A DNA stretch of 64,000 nucleotides, taken from the NCBI RefSeq assembly GCF_029255185.1, contig NZ_JAPUVO010000086.1:1-64000 (forward strand), written 5' to 3'. This stretch comes from Propionivibrio sp. (GTDB lineage Bacteria; Pseudomonadota; Gammaproteobacteria; Burkholderiales; Rhodocyclaceae). How positions within the stretch are numbered: the stretch's first letter is position 1; every line of letters starts with the position of its first letter. The position numbers and the translations under genes were made by a program. The notes below the pieces were generated by a model. That model was not told the origin of the DNA, made no database searches, and saw nothing but the letters and a program-made list of their open reading frames with translations. Shown piece after piece: positions 33,701 to 40,946 of the stretch.

Positions 33701-34081
33701 CTTGTCGTAGTAGCGGGAAAAGAAGGTCAGCAAATGGGTGAAAACGGCATTCTCATGTTCTGCCCCACCTGAACCCAGATCAGCAATCTTCTGCCGCAGT
33801 TCCTTCACCTTCGGCACATTGTCAGGGTCCATGCCGTCAGCCCGATACTGGGCTTCCTTGTCCTTCAGCTCTTTTTGCAGGGCTTCCAGGTTGCCAGCAC
33901 CAGAGGCGGCAAGGCTTTCAACGACTTTTGCCTTCAGTCCGTTCTCAAGATAGTCATTGATCTCACCCACACGGGCATTGAGAATCCGATAGACACCAAA
34001 GTCCAGCTCAGGACGGTCAATTTGAAAAATCTCTTTCAGCTTGCGAACCAGATCATCGTATTTGCTCATGCTCTCGCTCAT
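30776..34081 (-). CDS. Large adenine-specific DNA methyltransferase (Mod-like)
   Basis: An 1101-residue N6-adenine or related amino-methyltransferase of the beta group: target motif IDPPYNT near residue 490 precedes the AdoMet-binding motif DCFGGSGSTGHAVIA near 842. This order is that of type III Mod subunits, but those are usually 550-700 residues; here an extra N-terminal region of about 400 residues contains coiled-coil stretches, perhaps contacting the helicases. A second ATG at 34069 is possible. It is 10 bases after the SNF2 gene and 2 bases before Res. Confidence 0.87.
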   Translation of the reverse strand: MSESMSKYDDLVRKLKEIFQIDRPELDFGVYRILNARVGEINDYLENGLKAKVVESLAASGAGNLEALQKELKDKEAQYRADGMDPDNVPKVKELRQKIADLGSGGAEHENAVFTHLLTFFSRYYDKGDFISQRRYKGDTYAIPYAGEEVVLHWADKDQYYTKSGENFSNYGFKLDDDRTVKFRLIAADTAKDNRKDNDKERRFVLVESHTRTVVDADGEQIQEEINPVEEVDGELVIRFNYKVMPKGSKQDALVSDAVSKILSDPIVSARWLDLSKREPTEKNPQRTLLEKCLTSYTTKNSADYFVHKDLGSFLRRELDFYIKNEVMHLDDVQDAEKFADIEKSLRLIQTLRAIAHDLVAFLGQLEEFQKRLWLKKKFVVSTNYCVTLDRLPETLYQAIADNQKQWQQWLDLGMIEADAQSQGVGYLKAHPYLMADTALYDSAFKAALLAVIDGLDEKVDGVLIHSDNFQALNLLQDRYQEQIRCVYIDPPYNTTSSAIPYKNTFKHSAWATMMHNRVEKIAPLMSQDAAIFVSIDKHERQNLEHILTEVFSEDNQIEELIWSMNTNNSQAPNYSTNHEYVLVYAKNRVIAEQDKDMFREPKPGFAEVMELVARLNPEYPPVEVIIKELRQLYQQHQIEFREQVEADGLDWDTEQKNDPWKGLFNYSKAEYRDAAGRLVSEEDARELKAAIWIWQEGDASMPATKQSPTVNDPSHKNWRWYQPTHPVTGLPCVIPKSGWKFALEDDEDSPDKRSFKALDRDGRIAWGPDEKKVPRIKRMLHEVETNVGKSVFSDYSDGEKQTHGLFNRSGVFLAPKHSKFVSRFILHAAKKDSVVLDCFGGSGSTGHAVIAVNREDKGNRKYVLVEQGEYFDTVIKPRMQKVVFSPDWKGGKPTALTAGISHAFKVVKLESYEDTLNNLQLTRTAAQQSLLQSLPADAKEEYLLRYMLDIESRGSLLSVDQFKKPFDCKLKVTVDSAGAYEERTIDLVETFNYLIGLRVRHIDMQMGIGFVAVEGFLPTGEKALVLWRDAEKLDYEKLNRVCEKLTINPADSEFDVVYINGDHNIPAVFTSTEAEGGITKTLKIRQIEPEFMSRMFNTEA

Positions 34082-34091
34082 TCAATCGTTG

Positions 34092-36980
34092 TTAGACCAC
34101 TGCCCACGCTAGGGAGAACAGGGTTTGGGATTCGGTTTTTTGGGTCAGACGTTTTTCCAGCGACTCAATCAGGGCATCCCGTTTCTCTATGATGTCGTCT
34201 TCCACCTGAAAGATTTCTTGCCGCTGTCGCCGTTGCTGCTTTTCCAGCTTCTGGATGCGTTGCTGTATCTCGTGCTGCTCATCCAGGTTCGTGGCAAGCC
34301 TAGCCTGCCGTTGTGCTACCTTGATCTGCTCTTTGGTGTCCCGCAGGGCTTTTTCCGCCGCCAGCACCAAGTCATCGGCCCATTTTTCCAGCTTCTCACG
34401 GGCATCATTGAAGTGTTTGTTGTTCGCTTCCAACGACTGGCTGATGGTGGCTTTGGCGTGTCGCTGGGACTCTGCCGCCAGTCTCGCCACCACCGAGTCA
34501 GGGATTGTCGTCGGAACAGCACTGTCAGCCATGCAGTTGAACAACTTTTCGCAGGTTTCTTGCTCAAGGGGCGAGCCGTCCGCATCCAGGGCCGAGAACA
34601 GCAAATATTCTTCACGCTCGTAGCTGTCTATGGCCAAGGCGGTCAGGGTCAAGTAGCCCTGCTTGCCGCGCAGAGACTCCACCAGGTGCAGGCGGGTTGG
34701 GTGCTGGCTGACATTGAAAACCACCTTGGCAACAGGCGTGTCCAAAACCTTGGCTTGATCAATCACATACTCGCCCAACGGGTGCGACAGCCGGTAGAGG
34801 TAAGTGCCGTAGTCGGGGTCATCCTTCTCTATGGACTTGGGCCCTGACTTGGAAATCAGGTGATAGCGACCGGCAGGGATGCTTTGTGACGGTGGCTTGG
34901 CAATATCAAAAGCAAGGTTTTCGTCATCAAACCGGGCTTGGTCACGGAGCATGAACTGAGTGACTGACCAGAAGCGCTTGCTGAATTTGTCTAGCTGGGC
35001 CTTGGTGTCCGACAACTGGACCCGCAACCGTTCATGGACATCTTCGTCAAAGTTTTCAAGCAGCATCTTGCGGGTGTCGCTCATCCTTGCTTGGATGCGC
35101 TCGTCCATTTCAGCTTGCAGGGCTTTGAAGGCCGTTTCGATTTCTTCTGGGGTTCGACATTCCTGATAGATGGTCAGGATGCGTTTCTCAAAATCCACCC
35201 CCGATTCAATACTGCCAAGGACTTCATCGGATGCCCCGAAAACCCCGTTAAACAGGTTGAATTTTTCGGTCAGCAGTTCTAGCACGCGGCGATCTGCTTG
35301 GTTGCGCTCGTTCAGAAAGTTGATAACCACCACATCATGCTTCTGGCCGTAGCGGTGGCAACGGCCAATTCGCTGTTCAACCCGCTGGGGATTCCAAGGC
35401 AAGTCATAGTTGATGACCAAGGAGCAGAACTGGATATTCACCCCTTCCGCCGCCGCTTCGGTGGCGATCAGGATGGTGCCCTTATCCCTGAAATGCTCAA
35501 TCAGGGCCGTCCGAATATCAATGTCACGGGAGCCAGCGATCCGCCCAGTGCCTTGGTTGGCGATCAGCCATTTCTCATAGATGGCGGTGGCTTCAGGGCT
35601 GTTGTTGGTGCCACTGAACAGAACCACTTGCCCGGCATAGCCGTTCGCTTCAAGGTAGTCCTTCAGGTAAAACTGGGTTCTGCGGGACTCAGTGAAGATC
35701 AGCGCTTTTTTCTGCGCCCCCGTCACCGCCATCTGTTGAAAGCCAATGTCCAAAGCAGACAACAGGGTTCTGGTTTTGGTATCGGTGCCGATGCTTCGTG
35801 CCAATGCAGCCAACTCAGCCAGCAGGCGAATTTCTTCACCGAGCTGCTTGCGGTCTATGTCTTGTGGCGGCGTTTCACCGTCTTCTTCAAGGTCATCCAG
35901 TTCCAGTATCTCGTCCAGCAAATCGCCTTCAATGTCTTCGTCAGCAATCAGTGACTCGGCAAAGTCAGGGTCATCCTGCAATTTTTCATCGCGCAACGCT
36001 TCCAGCCGCACCTTCATGGTTTCCAAGGTGCCAGCCACTGCCAAGGACGAAGAAGCCAGCAGTTTGCGAAGGATCAGTTCGGTCAGGTGTCGTTGCCGAT
36101 GCGGAATGGCATAGCTGTTGGGACGGGTCAGAAATTCACTGACCGCTTCATAGAGCCTGTGCTCATCATCCGTCGGGCTGAAGGGACGAGTGATCGCCTT
36201 TCGCTCTGTGTAGCGGATGTATTCAGTGACCTGATTGCGAAGGGTGCGACGGCAAAATCCCGACAGCCGTTCTCGCAGACCTTCCAAGTCCCCCCCAGCC
36301 GACACATACTGGCTGCGGAAGGCATTCACATCACCAAAAATGTGATCGTCAATCAGCGTCGACAGCCCGTATAGCTCAAGCAGGGAGTTTTGCAGGGGGG
36401 TTGCCGTCAGCAGCAGCTTGCGACAGTCTTCAGTGGCCCACCGCAACCCCTGACCAATTTTGTTGCTCTCACGGTAGGCATTGCGCAGCTTGTGGGCTTC
36501 ATCAATGACGACCAAGTTCCACTGAATCGCCTTCAGCTCATCCCGAATTTTGTTTGCATAGTTGTAGGACAGCACGACAATGGCTTTTTGGGTCAGCGGT
36601 GACTTGCCTTGCTTCAGGAAATCACGCGAGGTCTTGGCATCCAGGACCACGGCGGGCAAGTTGAATTTTTCTTCCAGTTCAAGCGCCCATTGCTTGCGCA
36701 ACGAGGCAGGACAAATGACCAGCAGACGGCGCCGCCGCTCAGACCAATACTGGCAAAGGACGATCCCCGCTTCAATGGTCTTGCCCAAACCGACTTCATC
36801 CGCCAGCAGCACCCCCTTGGAGAGCGGCGACTTCAAGGCGAACAGGGCCGCTTCAATCTGGTGGGGGTTCAGATCAACACTGGCGTCAAACAGGGACTGG
36901 GAGAGCCTACCTACATCATTGGGAGCGTGCCGCCTGGTCAGCTCGTGAGCAAAATACTTGGCATGGAAGGATGTGATCAT
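34092..36980 (-). CDS. SNF2-family helicase of the restriction operon
   Basis: A 962-residue Swi2/Snf2 ATPase. The start MITSFHAKYFAHELTRR at 36980 is the form typical of close relatives; the frame is open from 37028. Walker A ADEVGLGKTIEAG near residue 58, VIDEAHKLRN near 160, and the C-terminal helicase lobe with AAEGVNIQFCSLVINYDLPW and QRIGRCHRYGQ. A long C-terminal coiled coil (about 850-940) could mediate assembly. The family includes RapA and DISARM DrmD. It is first in the operon SNF2-Mod-Res and probably translocates on DNA during target discrimination (inference). Confidence 0.87.
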   Translation of the reverse strand: MITSFHAKYFAHELTRRHAPNDVGRLSQSLFDASVDLNPHQIEAALFALKSPLSKGVLLADEVGLGKTIEAGIVLCQYWSERRRRLLVICPASLRKQWALELEEKFNLPAVVLDAKTSRDFLKQGKSPLTQKAIVVLSYNYANKIRDELKAIQWNLVVIDEAHKLRNAYRESNKIGQGLRWATEDCRKLLLTATPLQNSLLELYGLSTLIDDHIFGDVNAFRSQYVSAGGDLEGLRERLSGFCRRTLRNQVTEYIRYTERKAITRPFSPTDDEHRLYEAVSEFLTRPNSYAIPHRQRHLTELILRKLLASSSLAVAGTLETMKVRLEALRDEKLQDDPDFAESLIADEDIEGDLLDEILELDDLEEDGETPPQDIDRKQLGEEIRLLAELAALARSIGTDTKTRTLLSALDIGFQQMAVTGAQKKALIFTESRRTQFYLKDYLEANGYAGQVVLFSGTNNSPEATAIYEKWLIANQGTGRIAGSRDIDIRTALIEHFRDKGTILIATEAAAEGVNIQFCSLVINYDLPWNPQRVEQRIGRCHRYGQKHDVVVINFLNERNQADRRVLELLTEKFNLFNGVFGASDEVLGSIESGVDFEKRILTIYQECRTPEEIETAFKALQAEMDERIQARMSDTRKMLLENFDEDVHERLRVQLSDTKAQLDKFSKRFWSVTQFMLRDQARFDDENLAFDIAKPPSQSIPAGRYHLISKSGPKSIEKDDPDYGTYLYRLSHPLGEYVIDQAKVLDTPVAKVVFNVSQHPTRLHLVESLRGKQGYLTLTALAIDSYEREEYLLFSALDADGSPLEQETCEKLFNCMADSAVPTTIPDSVVARLAAESQRHAKATISQSLEANNKHFNDAREKLEKWADDLVLAAEKALRDTKEQIKVAQRQARLATNLDEQHEIQQRIQKLEKQQRRQRQEIFQVEDDIIEKRDALIESLEKRLTQKTESQTLFSLAWAVV

Positions 36981-37335
36981 GTCCCTGAACTGTCTAGTTA
37001 TATGTTCAACAAGGGGACACCGCCCCACTAGGAACCGGGCACGTCAGCATCCGATGCAACGGCACAGCGTCATTCTAAGCCACTACCCCTTGTCATAGAA
37101 GTCTTGACAAGCCTGTCATCATGCAAAAGTACAAGTTTTCAACAAAGAAGAGAATGCCAAGGAACAAGCTCAGTTTCAACCTGAGATGTTCAAAAAGGCA
37201 TTTAATGAAAACATCAACTTCATGTCGTGACAGGCGTTGACGCACCAAAAGTTGGTGCTATGATCCACGAAGAACAACAAGCCAACTTGATGCTTTGTTG
37301 AATCAGACAGCTTCACAACCTTGAAAGGACTCCAG
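36981..37335. promoter_or_regulatory. Divergent control region with palindromic operator
   Basis: A 355-base intergenic region between the reverse SNF2 gene and the forward gene at 37336. A promoter TTGACG (37237-37242), 16-base spacer, TATGAT (37259-37264) faces right. The spacer is almost entirely the perfect palindrome GCACCAA-AAG-TTGGTGC (37242-37258), so a bound repressor would cover the polymerase site exactly. The remainder is AT-rich with no coding sign. Confidence 0.7.
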
Positions 37336-37962
37336 ATGACTTTCCCACAACAAGCCGAACTTGAAGCAATTGCCAAAAAAGTTCCCGATGGCTTGACTCA
37401 AGAGGAATTGGAAAAGCTTGGGAAATTAACTGCCAAGAAAATTGAATGGCAAAAAGAGCGTGATGCTGAAATCACTGGAATCATTGATTCAATCAAAACA
37501 AACAAAATTGAACTTACTCGCCTAATTGGGAAGGCTTACACCATTGATGACCTGAAGGCTACAGCCGTTCATTTTGACCTGATTAAACCTAGCGGCAAGG
37601 GTAAGCAACAAGGTACAGCCTCAAAGAAGGATAAACTTGTTGTAGGTGTATTTAAGCTTGCCGACTACAAATTCACCGCCGAACCACAAGCTGACGGCAT
37701 CGTACCGACCGAATTTGAATGGGACTTCAATAACAGCCCCCGTGGTGTATCGTGGAAGCAGAAATTCGTACAGGCCATTATCGCCAAAGGAATTGATGAT
37801 TGCCTGACCAAGATCACACCAGAGTTCAAAGCATGGCTGGATATTTCCCGCCCGGATGCCCGTAGCCCCAATAAGTTGGTTTATGAGAACAAAGCCGCTT
37901 TCTACAAGGCTTTTGGTCTTAAGAGTGACGGCACTCCTTCAAAGTCAAAACCACAAGCTTAA
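37336..37962 (+). CDS. Unrecognised 208-residue protein with repressible promoter
   Basis: No family recognised. The N-terminal 70 residues are charged and helical (LTQEELEKLGKLTAKKIEWQ, then IDSIKTNKIELTRLIGKAYT), followed by a lysine-rich linker and a C-terminal domain with FEWDFNNSPRGVSWKQKFVQ. AAGGACTCC eight bases before the ATG supports 37336 over a TTG at 37321. It is transcribed from the palindrome-containing promoter at 37237 and ends in a strong terminator, so it is a single-gene unit. It could be a nucleoid-like or regulatory protein; this is only a guess. Confidence 0.7.
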   Translation: MTFPQQAELEAIAKKVPDGLTQEELEKLGKLTAKKIEWQKERDAEITGIIDSIKTNKIELTRLIGKAYTIDDLKATAVHFDLIKPSGKGKQQGTASKKDKLVVGVFKLADYKFTAEPQADGIVPTEFEWDFNNSPRGVSWKQKFVQAIIAKGIDDCLTKITPEFKAWLDISRPDARSPNKLVYENKAAFYKAFGLKSDGTPSKSKPQA

Positions 37963-37983
37963 GTCTGCATATCACACCCAACC

Positions 37984-38006
37984 AGCCCACTTCGGTGGGC
38001 TTTTTT
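37984..38006 (+). terminator. Rho-independent terminator
   Basis: AGCCCAC (37984-37990), tetraloop TTCG, GTGGGCT (37995-38001), then a run of T to 38006. A textbook terminator closing the gene at 37336 and perhaps also the convergent gene at 38038. Confidence 0.92.
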
Positions 38007-38037
38007 ACACGAGTAACCATTACTCAATGGGTGAAAT

Positions 38038-39033
38038 TCAAAAAGTTTCACCCACAAACTTATGCACCGCAGGCCCGAAGAGATCTGAGATCGCCTGATC
38101 TATGCCGCCCATAAGGTAGTCGGCAACATCTTTTTCAAATACATCAGTGCCACTGTTCAGCACCCTGTACAGGGCGAGCAAGGACAAGACTCTTCTGGGA
38201 CTGGTGATGTATCGGAAGTCAGAAAAACCAATCCTGGCCCTTCTAGCGTTCGCCTTGATCGCCTTGGTCTCTTTCGTTTCGTCCCCTTGTTCCGTCTGTT
38301 CGCCCAGTTCTATCAGCTTTAACCGTCTTGCACCTTCGGTATAAACAGTAGCAAGCACGCTAGGGTTGTGGCTGATGAACTCTTCCAAGGTCAGGTAATA
38401 GGTATTTCGATCCTGATGCCTGAAATATGTGAATTTCTTGGCCGCATCTTCATCTTCTGATTCTTCTACTGAAGATCTTCCGGCCCAGCCCACCACTGGC
38501 ATAGATTGGCGCTCCCAGTAGGTCCTGGACCAGAAATACCAAGGAACAGTGTTCTCAAGCAGTGCCTGTGCCTTCTGCAAAGGGTTCATGTCACGAATAG
38601 TGCAATTTCTGTCCGAGAGCAGAGACCACTTCGCTCTTTCAGCATGGTTCGCCAGTTCGTCATCTACAAGGGCGTGGCTGGCTGACAAGTCATCGTCCAA
38701 TATCGCCCAGAGCGGGAGCCCATCAGGGCCGACATCCCAAGTCTGCAAAGTTCCAGGCAACACCTTGTTGATCGCTTCCACGCTACCGATCAACGGCCTA
38801 TCTCGCCCACTCTTGTAAGCACGAAACGAATCGTCGTTGATCACGACCTGTCCTGCCACGACATCCTGCAGACCGCCAGCCGCCTTGAGACCAGCCACTT
38901 TCAGGCAATGGGCGATCCATGCTTCGCCCCGCATCCAAGCCAAAGTCAGCTTCTTTCCCTTTTCTTCGTGGAGCTTCCACGACTTCAGCGGAAACCACCA
39001 TACCGTTTGAACGGGATTGGTCTGTTCATTCAT
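38038..39033 (-). CDS. Unrecognised protein with HTH-like segment
   Basis: A 331-residue protein of no family I know. Residues 70-95 (DDSFRAYKSGRDRPLIGSVE then AINKVLPGT) have the spacing of a helix-turn-helix in which a Gly-Arg-x-Arg-Pro turn leads to a recognition helix, so DNA binding is plausible. The C-terminal part has RIGFSDFRYITSPRRVLSLL. It converges with the gene at 37336, is in the middle of the element, and its upstream region (39034-39202) holds GCTCAC/GTGAGC arms 19 bases apart. Confidence 0.65.
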   Translation of the reverse strand: MNEQTNPVQTVWWFPLKSWKLHEEKGKKLTLAWMRGEAWIAHCLKVAGLKAAGGLQDVVAGQVVINDDSFRAYKSGRDRPLIGSVEAINKVLPGTLQTWDVGPDGLPLWAILDDDLSASHALVDDELANHAERAKWSLLSDRNCTIRDMNPLQKAQALLENTVPWYFWSRTYWERQSMPVVGWAGRSSVEESEDEDAAKKFTYFRHQDRNTYYLTLEEFISHNPSVLATVYTEGARRLKLIELGEQTEQGDETKETKAIKANARRARIGFSDFRYITSPRRVLSLLALYRVLNSGTDVFEKDVADYLMGGIDQAISDLFGPAVHKFVGETF

Positions 39034-39202
39034 AGAAATAACGTTCTCTAGGGAGGTTTCAGAAAACGTGAGTGTAAAGCAATGTTTGGCTCACAAAGAA
39101 CTTCCTATGAAATGTGAGCAAACCACAGTTTTGCACTCATGGAAAATAAAGAACACAAGCCACAAAATACACACACCTTAATAACAAACGAAAGGAAAAC
39201 AA

Positions 39203-39493
39203 ATGAAAACAATAGTAGATGCAATCAAACACAAACAAAAAATAGTTGTTGTGTACAAGGGATTACCACGAATCATAGAACCACACATTGTTGGCGCCGC
39301 AGCAAATAGCAATGAGTATGTTCGTGGTTTTCAAACAGATGGAACAAGTTGCACTGAAGAACATGGCTGGAAACTCATGAATCTGCAAGCCATTCAGATG
39401 GTATCCCTATTACCAAATCAATTCTTTCCAAAAGCGAGAAATGATTTCAAAAGAAATGACCCATTGATCACCACAGTGTATGCAACGCTATAA
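39203..39493 (+). CDS. Stand-alone WYL-like domain protein
   Basis: A 96-residue protein: AIKHKQKIVVVYKGLPRIIE then PHIVGAAANSNEYVRGFQTD follows the pattern of WYL ligand-sensing domains (beta strand, R-x-x-x-P-H, V-x-G-F-Q). WYL domains normally sit behind a winged helix in regulators of defence and CRISPR loci; here there is no DNA-binding domain. AAAGGAAAAC precedes the ATG. First of three forward small genes. Confidence 0.6.
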   Translation: MKTIVDAIKHKQKIVVVYKGLPRIIEPHIVGAAANSNEYVRGFQTDGTSCTEEHGWKLMNLQAIQMVSLLPNQFFPKARNDFKRNDPLITTVYATL

Positions 39494-39521
39494 CCAAACA
39501 TCAAACTAAAAAGGAAATTCA

Positions 39522-39887
39522 ATGACAAACAAAAATCAACTCGGCAAAGATATGAAAAAAGGCATGAGCAACCTAAGCATTAACCAAATCAAAGGATCAA
39601 TCCTTACCTGTCTCATGGTCTATAAGCAATGCATTTTGATTGAGAAGGATACCCCAGAAAGCCCTTGGTTTCACTTTCTTGATCTTGTCGCGCTTATGTG
39701 GGGCTACTACGGCGATCTTGACTTACACATTGACAAGATGGAAGAGCGATTGACGGCAGTGGTAGGCGATTTTAAGTCACGCTCTGACATTGAAGCCTTC
39801 GTACAGTCTGTGGGCGACTTCAAAGAAGAGCATGACAAGTATTTGGAAAATCTGAGCAAGATCTACGACCAAGTTATCAAAATCTAA
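39522..39887 (+). CDS. Unrecognised 121-residue protein
   Basis: Largely helical with a hydrophobic middle (WFHFLDLVALMWGYYGDLDL) and an amphipathic C-terminal half (VQSVGDFKEEHDKYLENLSK). AAAGGAAATTC before the ATG and a 28-base gap from the WYL gene suggest an operon with its neighbours. No family recognised. Confidence 0.6.
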   Translation: MTNKNQLGKDMKKGMSNLSINQIKGSILTCLMVYKQCILIEKDTPESPWFHFLDLVALMWGYYGDLDLHIDKMEERLTAVVGDFKSRSDIEAFVQSVGDFKEEHDKYLENLSKIYDQVIKI

Positions 39888-39907
39888 CAACCAAGAAAGG
39901 AACCATC

Positions 39908-40306
39908 ATGCAAGAAACAAAAAAACACTATAGCAAAGAGTCAAGGGAATTTTTAGCAAAAGCTTACGCATCACAAATCTATTCCGACATATGGAGAAAA
40001 ATCTCTGAAGGCTTTGAATGTAAAACCATCGCAGAATTCCACAAAGAATGCTCGTCGGAAGAACTTTCAGAAATCACAAATTGGAACCATTCCGTCTTTG
40101 GAGAAGAACTATGCAATGCGGTCGATTACGCGATTGACGTTACTTTGACTGAAGAAAAGACAGAACTCAGTAATGTTGCCGAAATTGAAATCTTCGAATT
40201 ACGTTTTGGCGGCGTGGATTTCTGGGTATCTTTCAGATTGATTGATCCAGATCACAAGCGAAGAAAGCTTATTGAGTCAATGAAAAGAAATAGCTTTTAT
40301 AAGTGA
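39908..40306 (+). CDS. Unrecognised 132-residue protein
   Basis: Starts MQETKKHYSKESREFLAKAY after GAAAGGAACC, 20 bases from the preceding gene, so third in the small operon. Acidic overall, ending in a basic segment RLIDPDHKRRKLIESMKRNS. No family or motif recognised; codon use fits the element. Confidence 0.6.
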   Translation: MQETKKHYSKESREFLAKAYASQIYSDIWRKISEGFECKTIAEFHKECSSEELSEITNWNHSVFGEELCNAVDYAIDVTLTEEKTELSNVAEIEIFELRFGGVDFWVSFRLIDPDHKRRKLIESMKRNSFYK

Positions 40307-40312
40307 AAAATA

Positions 40313-40617
40313 ACTTCCCCAACGCTTTGGGGAATCACTGGGAAGACATCCCCATATTTGAGAATTATTTCAACCAAGAAGGAGATACAAACCATGAAAA
40401 ATGCAAATTTAAAGTCAAAATCTTTAATTACACCCCCACCTTCCCCAGAACTTACCCAAGCTCTTGGGGAAAGGCAAAGGCAATATCTACGTGGATTTCG
40501 AAGGCTTTCCCCATTTACCCCATCATTTTTCAAGTTAAGAAGAAAAAGTGGTTACATATAGCTTCTTACCACATCAATGATGGAATTGAAAAACAAAATG
40601 GGGAAGCTGGGAAAATC
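40313..40617. repeat. TTCCCCA/TGGGGAA repeat region, copy 1
   Basis: About 300 bases containing at least seven TTCCCCA or TGGGGAA boxes, some paired as inverted repeats (TTCCCCAA at 40315 with TTGGGGAA at 40327; later TTCCCCA with TTGGGGAA). It shares order and sequence blocks with 50040-50373, for instance the CCCCATCATTTTT stretch followed by AAGAAGAAAA and a closing TGGGGAAGCTGGGAAAATC. It lies 330 bases before the helicase gene, so iteron-like replication origin or a cis control site are possible. Confidence 0.6.
40394..40561 (+). CDS. Small basic protein inside repeat copy 1
   Basis: A 55-residue frame with a very good ribosome binding site, AAGGAGATACAAACC, before the ATG at 40394. The product has TPPPSPELTQALGERQRQYL and a basic C terminus (RRLSPFTPSFFKLRRKSGYI). 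The TTCCCCA boxes are read as Ser-Pro. The homologous stretch in copy 2 has stops, so coding is not conserved there. A 108-residue frame in another register (40303) has no ribosome binding site and is likely spurious. Confidence 0.45.
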   Translation: MKNANLKSKSLITPPPSPELTQALGERQRQYLRGFRRLSPFTPSFFKLRRKSGYI

Positions 40618-40660
40618 GCACCCTACTAAATCTAGGAATTTGTTGGCAACATTTTCAAAC

Positions 40661-40687
40661 TTGACAACAGCAAATATTCTGTTAGAT
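40661..40687 (+). promoter_or_regulatory. Putative promoter of the maintenance block
   Basis: TTGACA at 40661-40666 and a weak TTAGAT at 40682-40687 with 15-base spacing, 28 bases ahead of the small gene at 40715. The -35 box is perfect, the -10 weak. Confidence 0.4.
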
Positions 40688-40714
40688 CAATAAAACACAG
40701 AAGGAGAACAAATC

Positions 40715-40885
40715 ATGAAAGAAAAGAAGAAGCACCAGTTTTTCAATGTCGTGATTGACGATGATCTAATGAAGGACATCCGAGAGTTACGACAAGCAGG
40801 GGTGAATTGGCAGTCTCTGACCCGAACCTTTCTTCAAGGAAAGGCAAAAGAATTCAAGAAAAGCCAAACATTCATTCTGAAATAA
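40715..40885 (+). CDS. Small ribbon-helix-helix-like protein
   Basis: Fifty-six residues, MKEKKKHQFFNVVIDDDLMK then DIRELRQAGVNWQSLTRTFL. One beta strand followed by two helices with a turn at AGVNW is the ribbon-helix-helix pattern of plasmid copy-control and partition regulators. AAGGAGAAC precedes the ATG. It probably autoregulates the block with the helicase gene 61 bases downstream; a hairpin lies between. Confidence 0.55.
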   Translation: MKEKKKHQFFNVVIDDDLMKDIRELRQAGVNWQSLTRTFLQGKAKEFKKSQTFILK

Positions 40886-40888
40886 AAA

Positions 40889-40910
40889 ATGCGGCCCTGC
40901 AAAGCCGCAT
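40889..40910 (+). terminator. Hairpin between small regulator and helicase gene
   Basis: ATGCGGC (40889-40895), 8-base loop, GCCGCAT (40904-40910). No T run follows, so it would rather attenuate or protect the message than stop transcription fully, lowering helicase expression relative to the small upstream protein. Confidence 0.5.
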
Positions 40911-40946
40911 CAAAACCAAAACAACTTACAAAATGAAAGGTTACTT

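Noticed and set aside
27468..36980. Identification of the operon as DISARM
   Set aside because: Only the SNF2 and methylase components resemble DISARM; drmA, drmB and drmC are absent and the third gene is a type III Res-like protein.
40303..40629. 108-residue forward frame
   Set aside because: It has no ribosome binding site, runs through the TTCCCCA box repeat and competes with the 55-residue frame at 40394, which has a strong one.
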